Source: Dokdonella_A sp044227025 (GTDB lineage: Bacteria > Pseudomonadota > Gammaproteobacteria > Xanthomonadales > Rhodanobacteraceae). Taken from it: a stretch of 64,000 nt of DNA. This document shows, piece by piece, positions 8,153-16,485 of this stretch. The notes under the pieces were generated by a model. That model saw only the letters and a list, made by a program, of their open reading frames with translations, did no database searches and was not told the origin of the DNA. Position 1 is the first letter of the stretch. Every line of letters starts with the position of its first letter. The stretch spans positions 1 through 64,000 of the forward strand of contig NZ_JBGAFX010000004.1 in NCBI RefSeq assembly GCF_044227025.1. Reading direction: 5' to 3'. Position numbers and translations under genes: made by a program.

Positions 8153-8970
8153 ATACCACGCAGTTGGACGGATTTCAGGGCGAAAGAAAACGCTGGACAC
8201 CCCCGCCGAGCTTGCAAGGTAAGAAGCATTTTCCGGTGCTTCGATTCAATGCTCTGCAGGTTACCGAGAAGGCCACCGTTTGTAGAAAGGTGGTGTGCGA
8301 CATCGAAGGCTACGCCGCCGTTCGGGATGCAGTGCAGCGAGCGGGAGTGGACCTTCTCGTCGCCAGAACGAGAGTAGGGGTGCTTGCTTTCGGAAGGGAT
8401 GCCGCGGTTCGCGAGGCCTTCGAGCCTCATGGAATTCAGGAGTTCGACCTCCATACCATCGCGTCGGACCGACTATATCGAGAAACGGGTGAGCGCGGCC
8501 TCCTGCGCGACGCTTTGGTGAGAGCGCTGGCCCGCGAAAGGGCACTCAGCGTGCAGCGCAAAGGTCGAGCCGACTTGATGGCGCCGGCCAACGATCAAGA
8601 CGCGGTTTGGAAGCCCTTGCAGCAGATCGTAGGCAGACTGTCCGGAGTGGTCCCCGGGGATCCAACGTTGGCGTGGAAGGAGGCCGTCGCGGTGCGCCTC
8701 GACTGGGCCGCCGATAGTCTTTGGTTGTTGATGGAGCCACGAACGATGTTCGACGGTTTGACGGACGAGAACCGCGCCCTGGCCACTGACTTTGCTCGTG
8801 AGCGGTCCGTCAAGCGATACAACCGCGAGCTGAACAACCTGATTGCCTTCTGGGCGGACCAGCTTTCCGGCGCGGGCGGTGTTCTTCGTGCGCTTGGTAT
8901 CGGAGACGGCGTGGACGCGGTTTTTCGCCTCGGAACCACAACTGCGTTTTCAAAAAGAGTGAGTGCATGA
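8153..8970 (+). pseudogene. 5'-truncated APAZ-domain partner of short Argonaute, effector domain lost at IS
   Basis: The frame is open from the IS boundary to 8970 (272 codons). FPVLRFNAL begins the recognisable part, and VRLDWAADSLWLLMEPRT is the pattern I associate with APAZ domains, which pair with MID-PIWI Argonautes. In intact systems an N-terminal effector (Sir2, TIR, DUF4365/DREN or nuclease) precedes APAZ; here the IS abuts the APAZ-side sequence and no effector remains. There is no good in-frame ATG with ribosome binding site; TTG at 8212 or GTG at 8236 could start an APAZ-only protein. The stop overlaps the Argonaute start by four bases, so the pair was translationally coupled. The APAZ call is by motif and context. 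Confidence 0.7.
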
Positions 8971-10388
8971 GCAGTGAGATCGCCCCGCACGTATGGCTGC
9001 CTGAGCCAGAGCTGTTGTTTCATCCGGATCGCCCCAAGGATCGTCACGCTCACCCCCTCGTGGGCTTGATGACATTCGGCCCCTATTCAAAGCAACTGCT
9101 CCCCGATCCCATCCGCGTCGCCACCGTTGTTCCCGCTGCTGATGGGCAAGTGCTGTTCTCGTTCATGAAAGAACTGCGTGCTCCTGCAAAGGCCAGCGAG
9201 CGCGTCGACTACCTGCCGGACTACCCTGGGTTTGAGCAGGTGTTTCGCCTGCGCATGGAAGGGGCGCCAACGCATTGCCACGTGAAGCTGGATCCCGGGT
9301 TGGAGCACGACTTCCAGAGTTCAGCAAGACCTCACATCACTCTGGCGGAGCATCTGGTCCGTGCCATCCAGCGTGTGGAAGTCCACCGGCATGACTTCGA
9401 TGTCTTGTTCGTCTACATCCCTCAACGGTGGGCCGCAGGTTACGTCGGGGCCGCCGATGAGGATTTCGATCTGCACGATCACTTGAAGGCCATGACGGCG
9501 CGCCGAGGCATCCCGCTCCAGATCGTGCGCGAGGACAAGGCCATCGCCTACCCGCACCGGGCCAGCGTTATGTGGCGCATCAGCCTTGCGCTCTACGCAA
9601 AGGCCGGTGGCGTCCCGTGGAAGCTCGCTGAAACCGATCCCGAGGCTGCCTACATAGGCATCTCTTACGCGTTGCGGCCGGGGTCAACGGACGGTCCACA
9701 TTTCGTCACATGCTGCAGCCAAGTGTTCGATGCGGAAGGGGCCGGGCTTGAGTTCGTGGCTTACGATACGCGTGAAGCCACGGTCCAGCGTGACAACCCT
9801 TACTTGAGCCGCAACGAAATGTTTCGGGTCATGACTCGATCGATGGACCTTTATCGACGTCAGCATGCGGGGCGCTCGCCGCGCCGGGTTTTCGTCCACA
9901 AGACCACTGAGTTCAAGCGTGACGAAGTGGACGGTGCAATGGAGGCCTTCCATCTCTGCGAAGCCGTCGATTTGGTGCAGGTCGTCGAAGACGTCGGCTG
10001 GCGCGCTGCTCGAATCGACCATGAGTTTGGGTCGAAGAAAGGCAGGCCGGCGGGATTCCCAGTGGCCCGCGGAAGCCTAGTCGGTTTAGGACCACGGGAT
10101 GCGCTGCTTTGGGTTCATGGCGACGTGCCCAACGTTGGCAAGCGGCGCTCGTATTTCCAAGGCTCTCGCAGCACCCCGCAGCCGTTGCGCTTGGTGCGCC
10201 ATGCGGGACACGGCACGTGGGATGAGTCGGCTCGGTCTATGCTGGCCTTGTCGAAAATGGACTGGAACAACGACGCGCTCTACGATCACCTTCCGGTAAC
10301 CTTGGGATACGCGAAGGTCTTGGCTCGCGTTGTGAAGCGGATGCCCTTGCTCGGCACAATGCCATATCAGTTCCGATTCTTCATGTAA
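8967..10388 (+). CDS. Short prokaryotic Argonaute (MID-PIWI, catalytically inactive)
   Basis: The 473-residue protein has the length and motif order of short pAgos: an N-terminal MID-like half, then PIWI. PIWI landmarks are YIGISYALRPGS (about residue 229), RRVFVHKTTEF, and the late LPVTLGYAKVLARVVKRMP block. In active PIWI the first strand carries a catalytic Asp; here that position is Ser233, so slicing is not expected, as in other short pAgos that act as guide-directed sensors for an APAZ-linked effector. It overlaps the APAZ frame by ATGA. Because the effector domain has been removed, the system is probably inactive or works with a protein in trans. Guide type and partner were not testable from sequence. 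Confidence 0.85.
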   Translation: MSSEIAPHVWLPEPELLFHPDRPKDRHAHPLVGLMTFGPYSKQLLPDPIRVATVVPAADGQVLFSFMKELRAPAKASERVDYLPDYPGFEQVFRLRMEGAPTHCHVKLDPGLEHDFQSSARPHITLAEHLVRAIQRVEVHRHDFDVLFVYIPQRWAAGYVGAADEDFDLHDHLKAMTARRGIPLQIVREDKAIAYPHRASVMWRISLALYAKAGGVPWKLAETDPEAAYIGISYALRPGSTDGPHFVTCCSQVFDAEGAGLEFVAYDTREATVQRDNPYLSRNEMFRVMTRSMDLYRRQHAGRSPRRVFVHKTTEFKRDEVDGAMEAFHLCEAVDLVQVVEDVGWRAARIDHEFGSKKGRPAGFPVARGSLVGLGPRDALLWVHGDVPNVGKRRSYFQGSRSTPQPLRLVRHAGHGTWDESARSMLALSKMDWNNDALYDHLPVTLGYAKVLARVVKRMPLLGTMPYQFRFFM

Positions 10389-10453
10389 CACGATGATGAT
10401 TTTCCTGCAGCTAACCGACAAGTTTATTGGCTCAGGCCCATTGATGCCGTAGC

Positions 10454-11083
10454 TCAACTGCCGGGGCTGAGCCGGCGGAGCCGGCCTTGCGCCGTCGCTG
10501 ATCCCAAGTCCATTTCGAGGCTGTCGTGGTGGTTCCTGGCGGCATCGGTCTCGGCGCACCGCCGCACCGAATCCAGGAACGCGTCCAGGCGCAACCACTG
10601 CACGTCGTCAGCGTCGGAACGTTCTTCATCGAGTGACGCGAGGAAATCCTGAGGCCGCTTCCCCTCGCATCGTCGGAACAGCCATTCATCCCGTGGTAGT
10701 CCGGTCATCAGGAACGAGTCGAACGACGCGTGCTTCGAGCGCCGACGGCCTCCACGGAAAAGAGGTTCGTCCAGTCCGCTGACTTCCCCAGCAGTAAGGA
10801 CGGGTGTCGGAGGTGCGGTGGTGGGAAGAGCCGCAGCACGCGATGGCTGCTGGCCGCCGGCGAGGGTTGAGGCCCACTCCACTAGAGCTTGAGCCGGATA
10901 GCGGACGAGCTTCGAGCCCAAGGTGATCCACAGCGGCGGTTGGACCCCTTCGGCTCGCCACTGTTGAAGCAGACGCACCGAGCATTGAAGCAACGCTGCC
11001 ACGTCCTTTTCAGTGAGCAGCAAGGGGCGAGGAGCGGCCGCTAAGGCTTCGAAAAACGGATCCGTCGTGGGCTGTTCGGTCAT
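10454..11083 (-). CDS. AlpA/excisionase-like helix-turn-helix protein
   Basis: Residues about 20-70 contain LTEKDVAALLQCSVRLLQQW and later ITLGSKLVRYPAQALVEWAS, the compact winged HTH_17 fold of AlpA and recombination directionality factors. The remaining 130 residues (209 in total) are not recognised; they are charged and probably partly disordered. The gene starts about 110 bp from the tRNA-Phe 3' end and reads away from it, a common place for an island regulator or excisionase. It converges with the Argonaute gene. DNA-binding regulator is fairly safe; excisionase is inference. Confidence 0.7.
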   Translation of the reverse strand: MTEQPTTDPFFEALAAAPRPLLLTEKDVAALLQCSVRLLQQWRAEGVQPPLWITLGSKLVRYPAQALVEWASTLAGGQQPSRAAALPTTAPPTPVLTAGEVSGLDEPLFRGGRRRSKHASFDSFLMTGLPRDEWLFRRCEGKRPQDFLASLDEERSDADDVQWLRLDAFLDSVRRCAETDAARNHHDSLEMDLGSATAQGRLRRLSPGS

Positions 11084-11129
11084 GACCGAAGCCTACCCGA
11101 CCACGGAGCCGCCGCGACGTTGGAAATGC

Positions 11130-11151
11130 GGGAGCCACAAGGGAGCCACAA
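11130..11151. repeat. Two tandem 11-bp repeats near island end
   Basis: GGGAGCCACAA occurs twice head-to-tail, 45 bases from the tRNA-Phe 3' end and just upstream of the HTH gene. Short direct repeats next to an attachment site can be arm-type binding sites for a recombinase or directionality factor. This is suggestive only. Confidence 0.45.
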
Positions 11152-11195
11152 GCGCAGACGGTTGCGGCGCTCGCCACTTAAGTCATTGAAATGAA

Positions 11196-11271
11196 TGGTG
11201 GCCGGGGACGGAATCGAACCGCCGACACGGGGATTTTCAATCCCCTGCTCTACCAACTGAGCTACCCGGCC
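11196..11271 (-). tRNA. tRNA-Phe(GAA)
   Basis: The minus strand reads GGCCGGGTAGCTCAGTTGG at the 5' end, an anticodon loop CTGAAAA with anticodon GAA, a GGTTCGATTCC T-arm and an encoded CCA end. The acceptor stem GGCCGGG pairs with CCCGGCC, giving a complete 76-base cloverleaf. Its 3' end borders the accessory island, so it is the probable attachment site and is kept intact. Confidence 0.97.
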
Positions 11272-11481
11272 AGGATGTCTTGCTGCGTGCAGTCGCGGAC
11301 GCGACCGCAGCGGGGCCGCGTATTAGAGCCGCGCGGGCGCGCCGCGTCAAGCACGCGGTGCTTCGGCGCCGTCTGGTGGTGCCTTCACCGCCGATGCGCT
11401 CGCGGATTTGCGCGCGAGGTCGCGGACATGCCGACCGTTCGGCGACTAGGCTGCCGTTCCGCGACTAGGGAGGGGGGCGTC

Positions 11482-13227
11482 ATGCGTCGGTTCGTGCTTG
11501 GGTTGTCGATGCTGTTTCCGGCGGCCGCCATGCCGGCGGCTGCGCCATTCATCGCGGCGCCCGTGCCGGCGGGCTCGATCCCGGTGCAGTTGTGTCCGAC
11601 CGAAGCGGTCGCGAGCGGTTCGCCGCATCTCGTCACGTTCGGTCTGCCGTTGCCGCGCGGGTCGCTGACGAGTGCCCAACTGGCGAGCGTGCGTGTCCTC
11701 AAGGGCGCGAACGAGATCGCGGCATTCGTCGAACAGATGACGCCGTGGCGCCATCGCAGCAACGCGGCGATCGACGGCGCTTCGGTGCGCGTCGCGCGCA
11801 TCCAGATCGAATACGCATTCGCCGGCAGCGCCTGCGAGTCGGTGAGCGTGAGCTGGGGCGGAGCCGCGCGCACCCAGAACCGACCGAGCCTGCTGCCGCC
11901 GCGCACTGCCTGGCACGTCGTCGGCAGCGGTACGTTCGTCGCCGCCGACGCGGTGCGCGAACCGGACGTGTATGCCGTGCTGCCGAAGGAATGGCTCGCC
12001 AAGGGCGTGCTGAAGGGCGTGCAGGATCTGCCATTCGACGCCAGCATCACGTCGACGCGCGACGATCCGGCGACGATGGACGCGACCGAGCACTGGCCCG
12101 GCTGGAGTGAAGCCGATCATGCCCTGAAGAACAATTTCTTTTCCGGGATCAACGAGGATCCCGGCGTGCAGGCGGCGAACCAGTGCCCGTACAAGACCGA
12201 CTACGAGCCGTGGCTGTACGACCGCAGCGCAACGATGTATGCGCTGTATTTCCGCGGCGGCTCGCTCAAGGCACTGCGCGAAGCCGTCCGCGCCTCGGAT
12301 TTCTACGCCGGCCACATCGACGCGAACGGCTGGTTCTCGCTCAAGGGCGAGGACACCAAGTACGTCTATCCGGAAAACCTCGCCTACACCGCCTGGCTGA
12401 CCGGCGACGCGACGCAGTTGTCGCACCTGCCGGCGATGCTCGCCGCGCACGACACCTTCCCGGACGTGTGGGTGACCAACCCGGATCGATTCTGGACCGA
12501 GCGCCACGCCGCATTCAAGCTGCTCGCAAATTCGATCGCGTGGGAACTCGACGGTGGCATCGCCCGGCGCGACAAGGTGAATGCCGAGATCGCCGAACTC
12601 GTGCGCCACCAGGACGGCGCCAACGGACAGATCCCGCAGCCGGCCGGTTTCGTCGACGGTGGCCTGTACCATCTGGGCACGCAGCACGACTACGACTGGG
12701 ACGAAACCTCGTACGGTGCATCGAGCTGGATGAGCGTGCTGCTGGTCGATGCGGCGTTGCGCGCCTACGCGACCGCCGAGGACCTGCCGACCGCGAACCT
12801 GGTCCGTCGCCTCGGCAATTTCCTGCGCGTGGCGACCGTCGACACGCTCGAGCACAGCTACGACACCTACGAGGACACGCTCGCCCTGCCGCGCTACGCC
12901 ATGCTTATCGACGGCAGCGACGGGCAGCGCAACTATGAAGACATCGAGCACGCGCTCGATGTCGCCGCGGGTCTCGCCTGGGCCGGCTATTTCGCCGACC
13001 TCACCGGCCAGCCGGATGCGCGCCTGCGCCAGCGCGCGACCGATCTGTATTTCAGCTACGACATCGGCGTGAACTACTGGATCCGTCCGCTGGGCCCGCA
13101 GTCGGGCCTGACCGCATATCGCGTCGCGCCGTGGCGCAAGTGGGGCTGGGAGCAACGCGTCAGCGTCGGCTTCGGCTGGGCGATGGGCGCGGCCGGCGAT
13201 TCGATCTTCGCGAACGGCTTCGACTGA
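11482..13227 (+). CDS. Secreted protein of unknown function with C-terminal IFANGFD tail
   Basis: The ATG at 11482 follows a strong AGGGAGGGGG stretch; the longer frame upstream runs through the tRNA and is not real. The product (581 residues) starts with a signal peptide, MRRFVLGLSMLFPAAAMPAA. The body has many Trp/Tyr/His/Asp motifs (KNNFFSGINEDPG, LYDRSATMYALYFRGG, YVYPENLAYTAWLTGD) and helical repeats, resembling alpha/alpha-barrel carbohydrate-active proteins, but no family is identified. It ends DSIFANGFD, a tail shared with other exported proteins in this window. It is divergent from tRNA-Phe. Confidence 0.85.
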   Translation: MRRFVLGLSMLFPAAAMPAAAPFIAAPVPAGSIPVQLCPTEAVASGSPHLVTFGLPLPRGSLTSAQLASVRVLKGANEIAAFVEQMTPWRHRSNAAIDGASVRVARIQIEYAFAGSACESVSVSWGGAARTQNRPSLLPPRTAWHVVGSGTFVAADAVREPDVYAVLPKEWLAKGVLKGVQDLPFDASITSTRDDPATMDATEHWPGWSEADHALKNNFFSGINEDPGVQAANQCPYKTDYEPWLYDRSATMYALYFRGGSLKALREAVRASDFYAGHIDANGWFSLKGEDTKYVYPENLAYTAWLTGDATQLSHLPAMLAAHDTFPDVWVTNPDRFWTERHAAFKLLANSIAWELDGGIARRDKVNAEIAELVRHQDGANGQIPQPAGFVDGGLYHLGTQHDYDWDETSYGASSWMSVLLVDAALRAYATAEDLPTANLVRRLGNFLRVATVDTLEHSYDTYEDTLALPRYAMLIDGSDGQRNYEDIEHALDVAAGLAWAGYFADLTGQPDARLRQRATDLYFSYDIGVNYWIRPLGPQSGLTAYRVAPWRKWGWEQRVSVGFGWAMGAAGDSIFANGFD

Positions 13228-13721
13228 GGAACTCCGAACAATTGTCGTCCTCCCCGCAAACGCGGGCATCCAGCGACTTCAGCCTTGAAAGCCGCAGGAT
13301 GATCGGCCTGCGCGCGCCAGGACATCGACGCGGCCGGTCGCACCGCGTTCGGCGAGAATCTTTCCTCCACGCAGTGGCATGCGCGGTACGCACCCGGCGT
13401 TCGCTGCGACGATCGAGACGAAGCCGATGCAGACGATCGCGACGGCGGCGCGCACGTCAATATTCCTTCGCCGCGCGCCAGTGGTTGCGGTCTTCCTCGC
13501 GGCGCCTCAAGGGTGGCGGCTGTCTACGCGCAAACCGCCTTGCCGACGGATCATTGCATGGGGTGGACCGCAGGGATGCGCAGCACCGAACGGGAATTCC
13601 GCGCGGGAGCGGCGGAATCCGCGATGCTTTCGCGGGTTGGCGCAATGCTTTTCGCCGTCGGAACGAACTGCATCGCGACCTCAAGCGCTCCCACACGAGC
13701 ATCAAGAGACCGGACAGGCGT
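13228..13721. other. Intergenic stretch with a degenerate REP-like palindrome
   Basis: No convincing gene is seen. Around 13597-13696 the sequence has GCGGGAGCGGCGGAATCCGC and, after about 60 bases, GCATCGCGACCTCAAGCGCT followed by CCCACA, a decayed version of the REP-type palindromes found elsewhere in the window. A minus-strand frame ending near 13457 with an Arg-rich tail was considered, but it lacks a start. Confidence 0.45.
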
Positions 13722-14399
13722 TCAGCCGGAGCCGAGCGTGCGACGCAGCTCCTCGAGTTCCGCGCGCAGCGAGGCGACGTCGCCTTCCAGCGTCTCGACG
13801 CGGTCGGCAAGTTCGCTGCGTGACGAGGCGCGCGGTTCCGGCATGGCCGAGGCGGCGAAATGCGCTTCGTCGACCGGCCCGCACAGCAGATGCATGTAGC
13901 GGTCCTCGCGCTGGCCGTGCGCGCGCGCAATCCGCACCACCAGCGGCGGCTCGCGCTGCGCCAGTCGGTCGAGCGTATCGCGCACGTCGTCCAAGCCCGG
14001 AAAGTCGGCCAGGCGATCGCTGCGCGTGAGCAGTTCCACCAGCGTCTGCGGTCCGCGCAGCAACATCACGCACAGCACCGCGCGCTGACGCGCCGTAGTG
14101 CCGTAGATCGCGTCGAAGCGATGCTCGTAGCGCAGCGCACGCTGCGACGAGGGCGCGACCTTGACCATGTGCCGGCCTTCCAGCACGCGCAGGGCATGCG
14201 CGACCGCGCCGGTTTCCAGTTGCATGACCGGCTCGCGACTGGTCTTCTGGTTGCACGCGGCGACGACCGCGTTCTCGGTCAGCGGATACACATCCGGCGT
14301 GGTCGCCGCCTTTTCGATCAGGCAACCAAGGATGCGCGCCTCGATTGCGTCGAGAACCGGTGGCTGGTTCCGTTCATCCGACGCCTCTGGTTCCTGCAT
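13722..14399 (-). CDS. YceH/DUF480 family protein
   Basis: This 225-residue cytosolic protein has LDAIEARILGCLIEKAATTPD near the start and YPLTENAVVAACNQKTSREP, the characteristic DUF480 opening. The family folds as two winged-helix domains and its function is not established. VLLRGPQTLVELLTRS fits the second winged helix. The C-terminal 40 residues form a coiled coil (LADRVETLEGDVASLRAELEEL). Length is normal for the family. Confidence 0.9.
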   Translation of the reverse strand: MQEPEASDERNQPPVLDAIEARILGCLIEKAATTPDVYPLTENAVVAACNQKTSREPVMQLETGAVAHALRVLEGRHMVKVAPSSQRALRYEHRFDAIYGTTARQRAVLCVMLLRGPQTLVELLTRSDRLADFPGLDDVRDTLDRLAQREPPLVVRIARAHGQREDRYMHLLCGPVDEAHFAASAMPEPRASSRSELADRVETLEGDVASLRAELEELRRTLGSG

Positions 14400-14476
14400 G
14401 GGTCGACCCGTCGGCTTGGCTGGCCGGCAAGTCTAGCGCGATTGCGCGACCGCGACAGGGACGCGGTCGGGTCCAA

Positions 14477-14722
14477 TCAGGACAGGCTCGCGCGCCGGGC
14501 CGCGAACCGCTGCAGGGCGAGCTGCAGTTCCTCGACCTTGTGATTGAGCGCATTCAACTTGTTTCGCGTCTCGATCACCTTCGCGATGAGCTCGGCGCGA
14601 GCGTGCAGTTCTTCGTCGGTCATGGGTTCGCCGAGCGCGCGCATCTGGGCCGAACGGTCACATTCGCGCGCAAGCGTCTGGTAGCCCATGAGCGCATGGG
14701 CCGGAATGTGTTTGATGATCAC
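14477..14722 (-). CDS. Small coiled-coil protein of unknown function
   Basis: The 81-residue product starts with GTG at 14722, preceded by AAGGGAG about ten bases upstream, which decides this start. It opens with MIIKHIPAHALMGYQTLARE. The second half is one amphipathic helix (ELIAKVIETRNKLNALNHKV), likely a coiled coil. It lies about 100 bp downstream of the gene for a choice-of-anchor protein on the same strand. No family is recognised. Confidence 0.55.
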   Translation of the reverse strand: MIIKHIPAHALMGYQTLARECDRSAQMRALGEPMTDEELHARAELIAKVIETRNKLNALNHKVEELQLALQRFAARRASLS

Positions 14723-14823
14723 CGGGGAACTCCCTTGGAGCGATTCGGATCCATCGACCGGACCCCGTCCTGGGATCCGGTCGGCCTTCGAGCAAGGTCA
14801 GCCGGGGTGTGGACCGACCGTGC

Positions 14824-15645
14824 TTACGGACACGCGAGCGACACCTCGCTGTGCGCGATGATCACGTCGGCAGTCACGAGTTGCGCAACGTTGAGCGTGA
14901 GATGGATTGCATTCGTGGCATTGGCGAGGGAATGCACACCGTCGCCGGTGGTGGTCTGCTCATTGAGGATCAGGGTGGCGCCGACGATGCCGAGTGCCGC
15001 GAGGTCGACGTTGGTATTGGGGGCTGGATTGAGCGGAAGGCCTGGCACCGGAATGCCGAGGATCGAGACGACGGGGTCGACGAGCGTGCCACCGCCCGGC
15101 GGCAGGCCGCCGAGGCCGCCACCGTCCCCGCCGCCGCCGCCGCCGGAGACGAGGTTGCCGGTATCGAAGTTCGAGAAGAACAGGAAGTCATTCAGGAGCG
15201 ACGACGTGGCCCGTACCGGGTCCGGACAGATACCGGCAAGCGAACTCGTCGACGTCACGACGCCCGCATTGAGGGACAGCACGCTCGCGCCGGCTCCGAG
15301 GGCGAGGTCCTCGACGGAACTTCGCGCGGCGATGGCCGACATGTTGCCGCCGACGTATTCTGCATCGGACGCGAGTGTCCCCGTCGACAGGGTGATGAGG
15401 TTGAGCGGGCTGGAGAAAGCCGCCGACGGCAGCGTCTGCGAGTCGGATGCGCTGGCCAGTACGTTCGTGAGCGTGGCACTGGTCTGCGCCCCGACATCGA
15501 GCTGGGCCAGGCCGATCAGGTTGACGTGCACCGCCAGGTCCCATGCAGACGCGTTGCCGACCGGACTGGCCGCCATTGTCGCGTTCGCGGACAGGGTCGC
15601 TGCAAGCAGCACCACGAGTCGATTCTTGTTCAGATGCACGGTCAT
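14824..15645 (-). CDS. Secreted choice-of-anchor P-like protein
   Basis: The ATG at 15645 is preceded by AAGGGAG. The N-terminus is a signal peptide (VVLLAATLSANATMAAS). Residues about 30-150 are Ala/Ser/Thr/Leu-rich beta sequence. A Gly-rich linker (about 165-185) precedes a second domain ending NAIHLTLNVAQLVTADVIIA and HSEVSLACP, which resembles the end of choice-of-anchor P family proteins. Function is unknown; surface or extracellular location is likely. LLNDFLFFSNFDTGN before the linker resembles the IF-x-NGFD tails of other proteins here but is internal. It is divergent from an XRE regulator, which may control it. Confidence 0.65.
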   Translation of the reverse strand: MTVHLNKNRLVVLLAATLSANATMAASPVGNASAWDLAVHVNLIGLAQLDVGAQTSATLTNVLASASDSQTLPSAAFSSPLNLITLSTGTLASDAEYVGGNMSAIAARSSVEDLALGAGASVLSLNAGVVTSTSSLAGICPDPVRATSSLLNDFLFFSNFDTGNLVSGGGGGGDGGGLGGLPPGGGTLVDPVVSILGIPVPGLPLNPAPNTNVDLAALGIVGATLILNEQTTTGDGVHSLANATNAIHLTLNVAQLVTADVIIAHSEVSLACP

Positions 15646-16013
15646 TTCATTTCTCCCTTGCTTGAGTACGAAATCCGGTTTGATGTCCTTACCGGGTCCG
15701 GTCAGGACCCGTTACCATTGAGTGGCCGCTTCCAATTGCCGGCAAGGGGACCGGCGGCGACTACGAGAACCCGGTTTGGGCGATTACGAGCTGTTTCCGC
15801 CAAACCCTTACGCTTTGTATACTCTTTGCTTGTGGTCGATTCTCCGCTTCGGCGCGGCGCCAACAAGTCGGAGATTCCCTCCAGGTCCAGCAGCTTTCCT
15901 GACGAGGTGGCTGCAGACGGTAAAAAACAGACGTGATGCATGCAGGCTGCGAGGACGCCTGAGGAAGTTCGCTCAATAGAGCTGAAGAAACAGCCGCACT
16001 AAAGGAATGCGCC
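15646..16013. promoter_or_regulatory. Divergent control region between secreted protein and XRE regulator
   Basis: This 368-bp region separates the divergent genes at 15645 and 16014. Its centre is AT-richer, with TATACT at 15818-15823 as a possible -10 element toward the regulator and the GTATAC palindrome overlapping it. No good -35 match was found for either direction. TGATGCATGCA at 15933-15943 is another short palindrome-rich stretch. Operator assignment is not possible by eye. Confidence 0.35.
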
Positions 16014-16394
16014 ATGGACGAACGGCAACCGCGAGCATTCACCGGCCCGAGGCCGAACCGCATACGCCATGCGCGAAGAATGGCGCGCCTCACCCAGGCC
16101 AAGCTGGCCGAATCGATCGGTGTCGGGGCCAGTGCGGTGGCCCAGTGGGAACTTCCCAGCGGAACCTCGCCGACGGTCGAGCACCTCGACCGCATCGCCT
16201 CGGTCTGCCGCGTATCGTTCGAATGGCTCGCCACGGGCCGCGGCAACGCAGTCGGCGGTGTCGAGGAGACCCTTGCGGTCGAGGCGAGCGAAATGGCCGC
16301 CGATGAATTCGAGGACCGCCTCCTCATCGCGTTCCGGCGCATCGCGCGCCGCAAGCGCGAGCCGTTCGTGCGCTGGATGGAGGAATTCTTCTGA
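16014..16394 (+). CDS. XRE-family helix-turn-helix transcriptional regulator
   Basis: The 126-residue protein is preceded by AAAGGA. Residues about 15-75 form a Cro/C1-type HTH: MARLTQAKLAESIGVGASAV, then LDRIASVCRVSFEWLATGRG. The remaining 50 residues are helical and charged. It is divergent from the choice-of-anchor gene and is the obvious candidate to regulate it and itself. A GGCCCCG ... CGGGGCC hairpin lies between its stop and the next gene and may mark the end of its transcript. Confidence 0.9.
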   Translation: MDERQPRAFTGPRPNRIRHARRMARLTQAKLAESIGVGASAVAQWELPSGTSPTVEHLDRIASVCRVSFEWLATGRGNAVGGVEETLAVEASEMAADEFEDRLLIAFRRIARRKREPFVRWMEEFF

Positions 16395-16485
16395 CGCGAG
16401 CGGCTTGTCCCAAGGAGGCCCCGTCCGTCGTTTCAAAGCGGGGCCGCGCCGGCTAAACTGCCGGCTTGCCCAACGGGACCCGTCA

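Larger units (their letters stand above)
1..11195. mobile_element. Integrated defence island (GMT-like) abutting tRNA-Phe, left end outside window
   Basis: The segment from the left window edge to the 3' end of tRNA-Phe carries only accessory genes: a GmtX-like protein, a TOPRIM-like protein, DUF2971, a lipoprotein pair, a MT-A70 methyltransferase, an IS3-family element, an APAZ/short Argonaute module and an AlpA-like HTH protein. Housekeeping genes begin on the other side of the tRNA. tRNA 3' ends are classic integration sites for tyrosine recombinases, and GMT islands are known to carry defence cargo. The integrase gene (GmtY) and the other junction are not in the window, so the element cannot be delimited on the left. 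Seen: gene content and the tRNA boundary. Inferred: integration at the tRNA and GMT identity. Confidence 0.65.

Noticed and set aside
7690..8970. A 426-codon plus-strand frame running through the IS into the APAZ sequence
   Set aside because: Its first part is the antisense of the transposase genes; only the part after 8152 has protein-like motifs.
8967..10388. Active slicer Argonaute
   Set aside because: The first catalytic Asp position is Ser and the protein has short-pAgo length.
16395..16485. Cobalamin riboswitch before the BtuM-like gene
   Set aside because: The gap is only 91 bases and holds a simple GC hairpin, not the riboswitch core.
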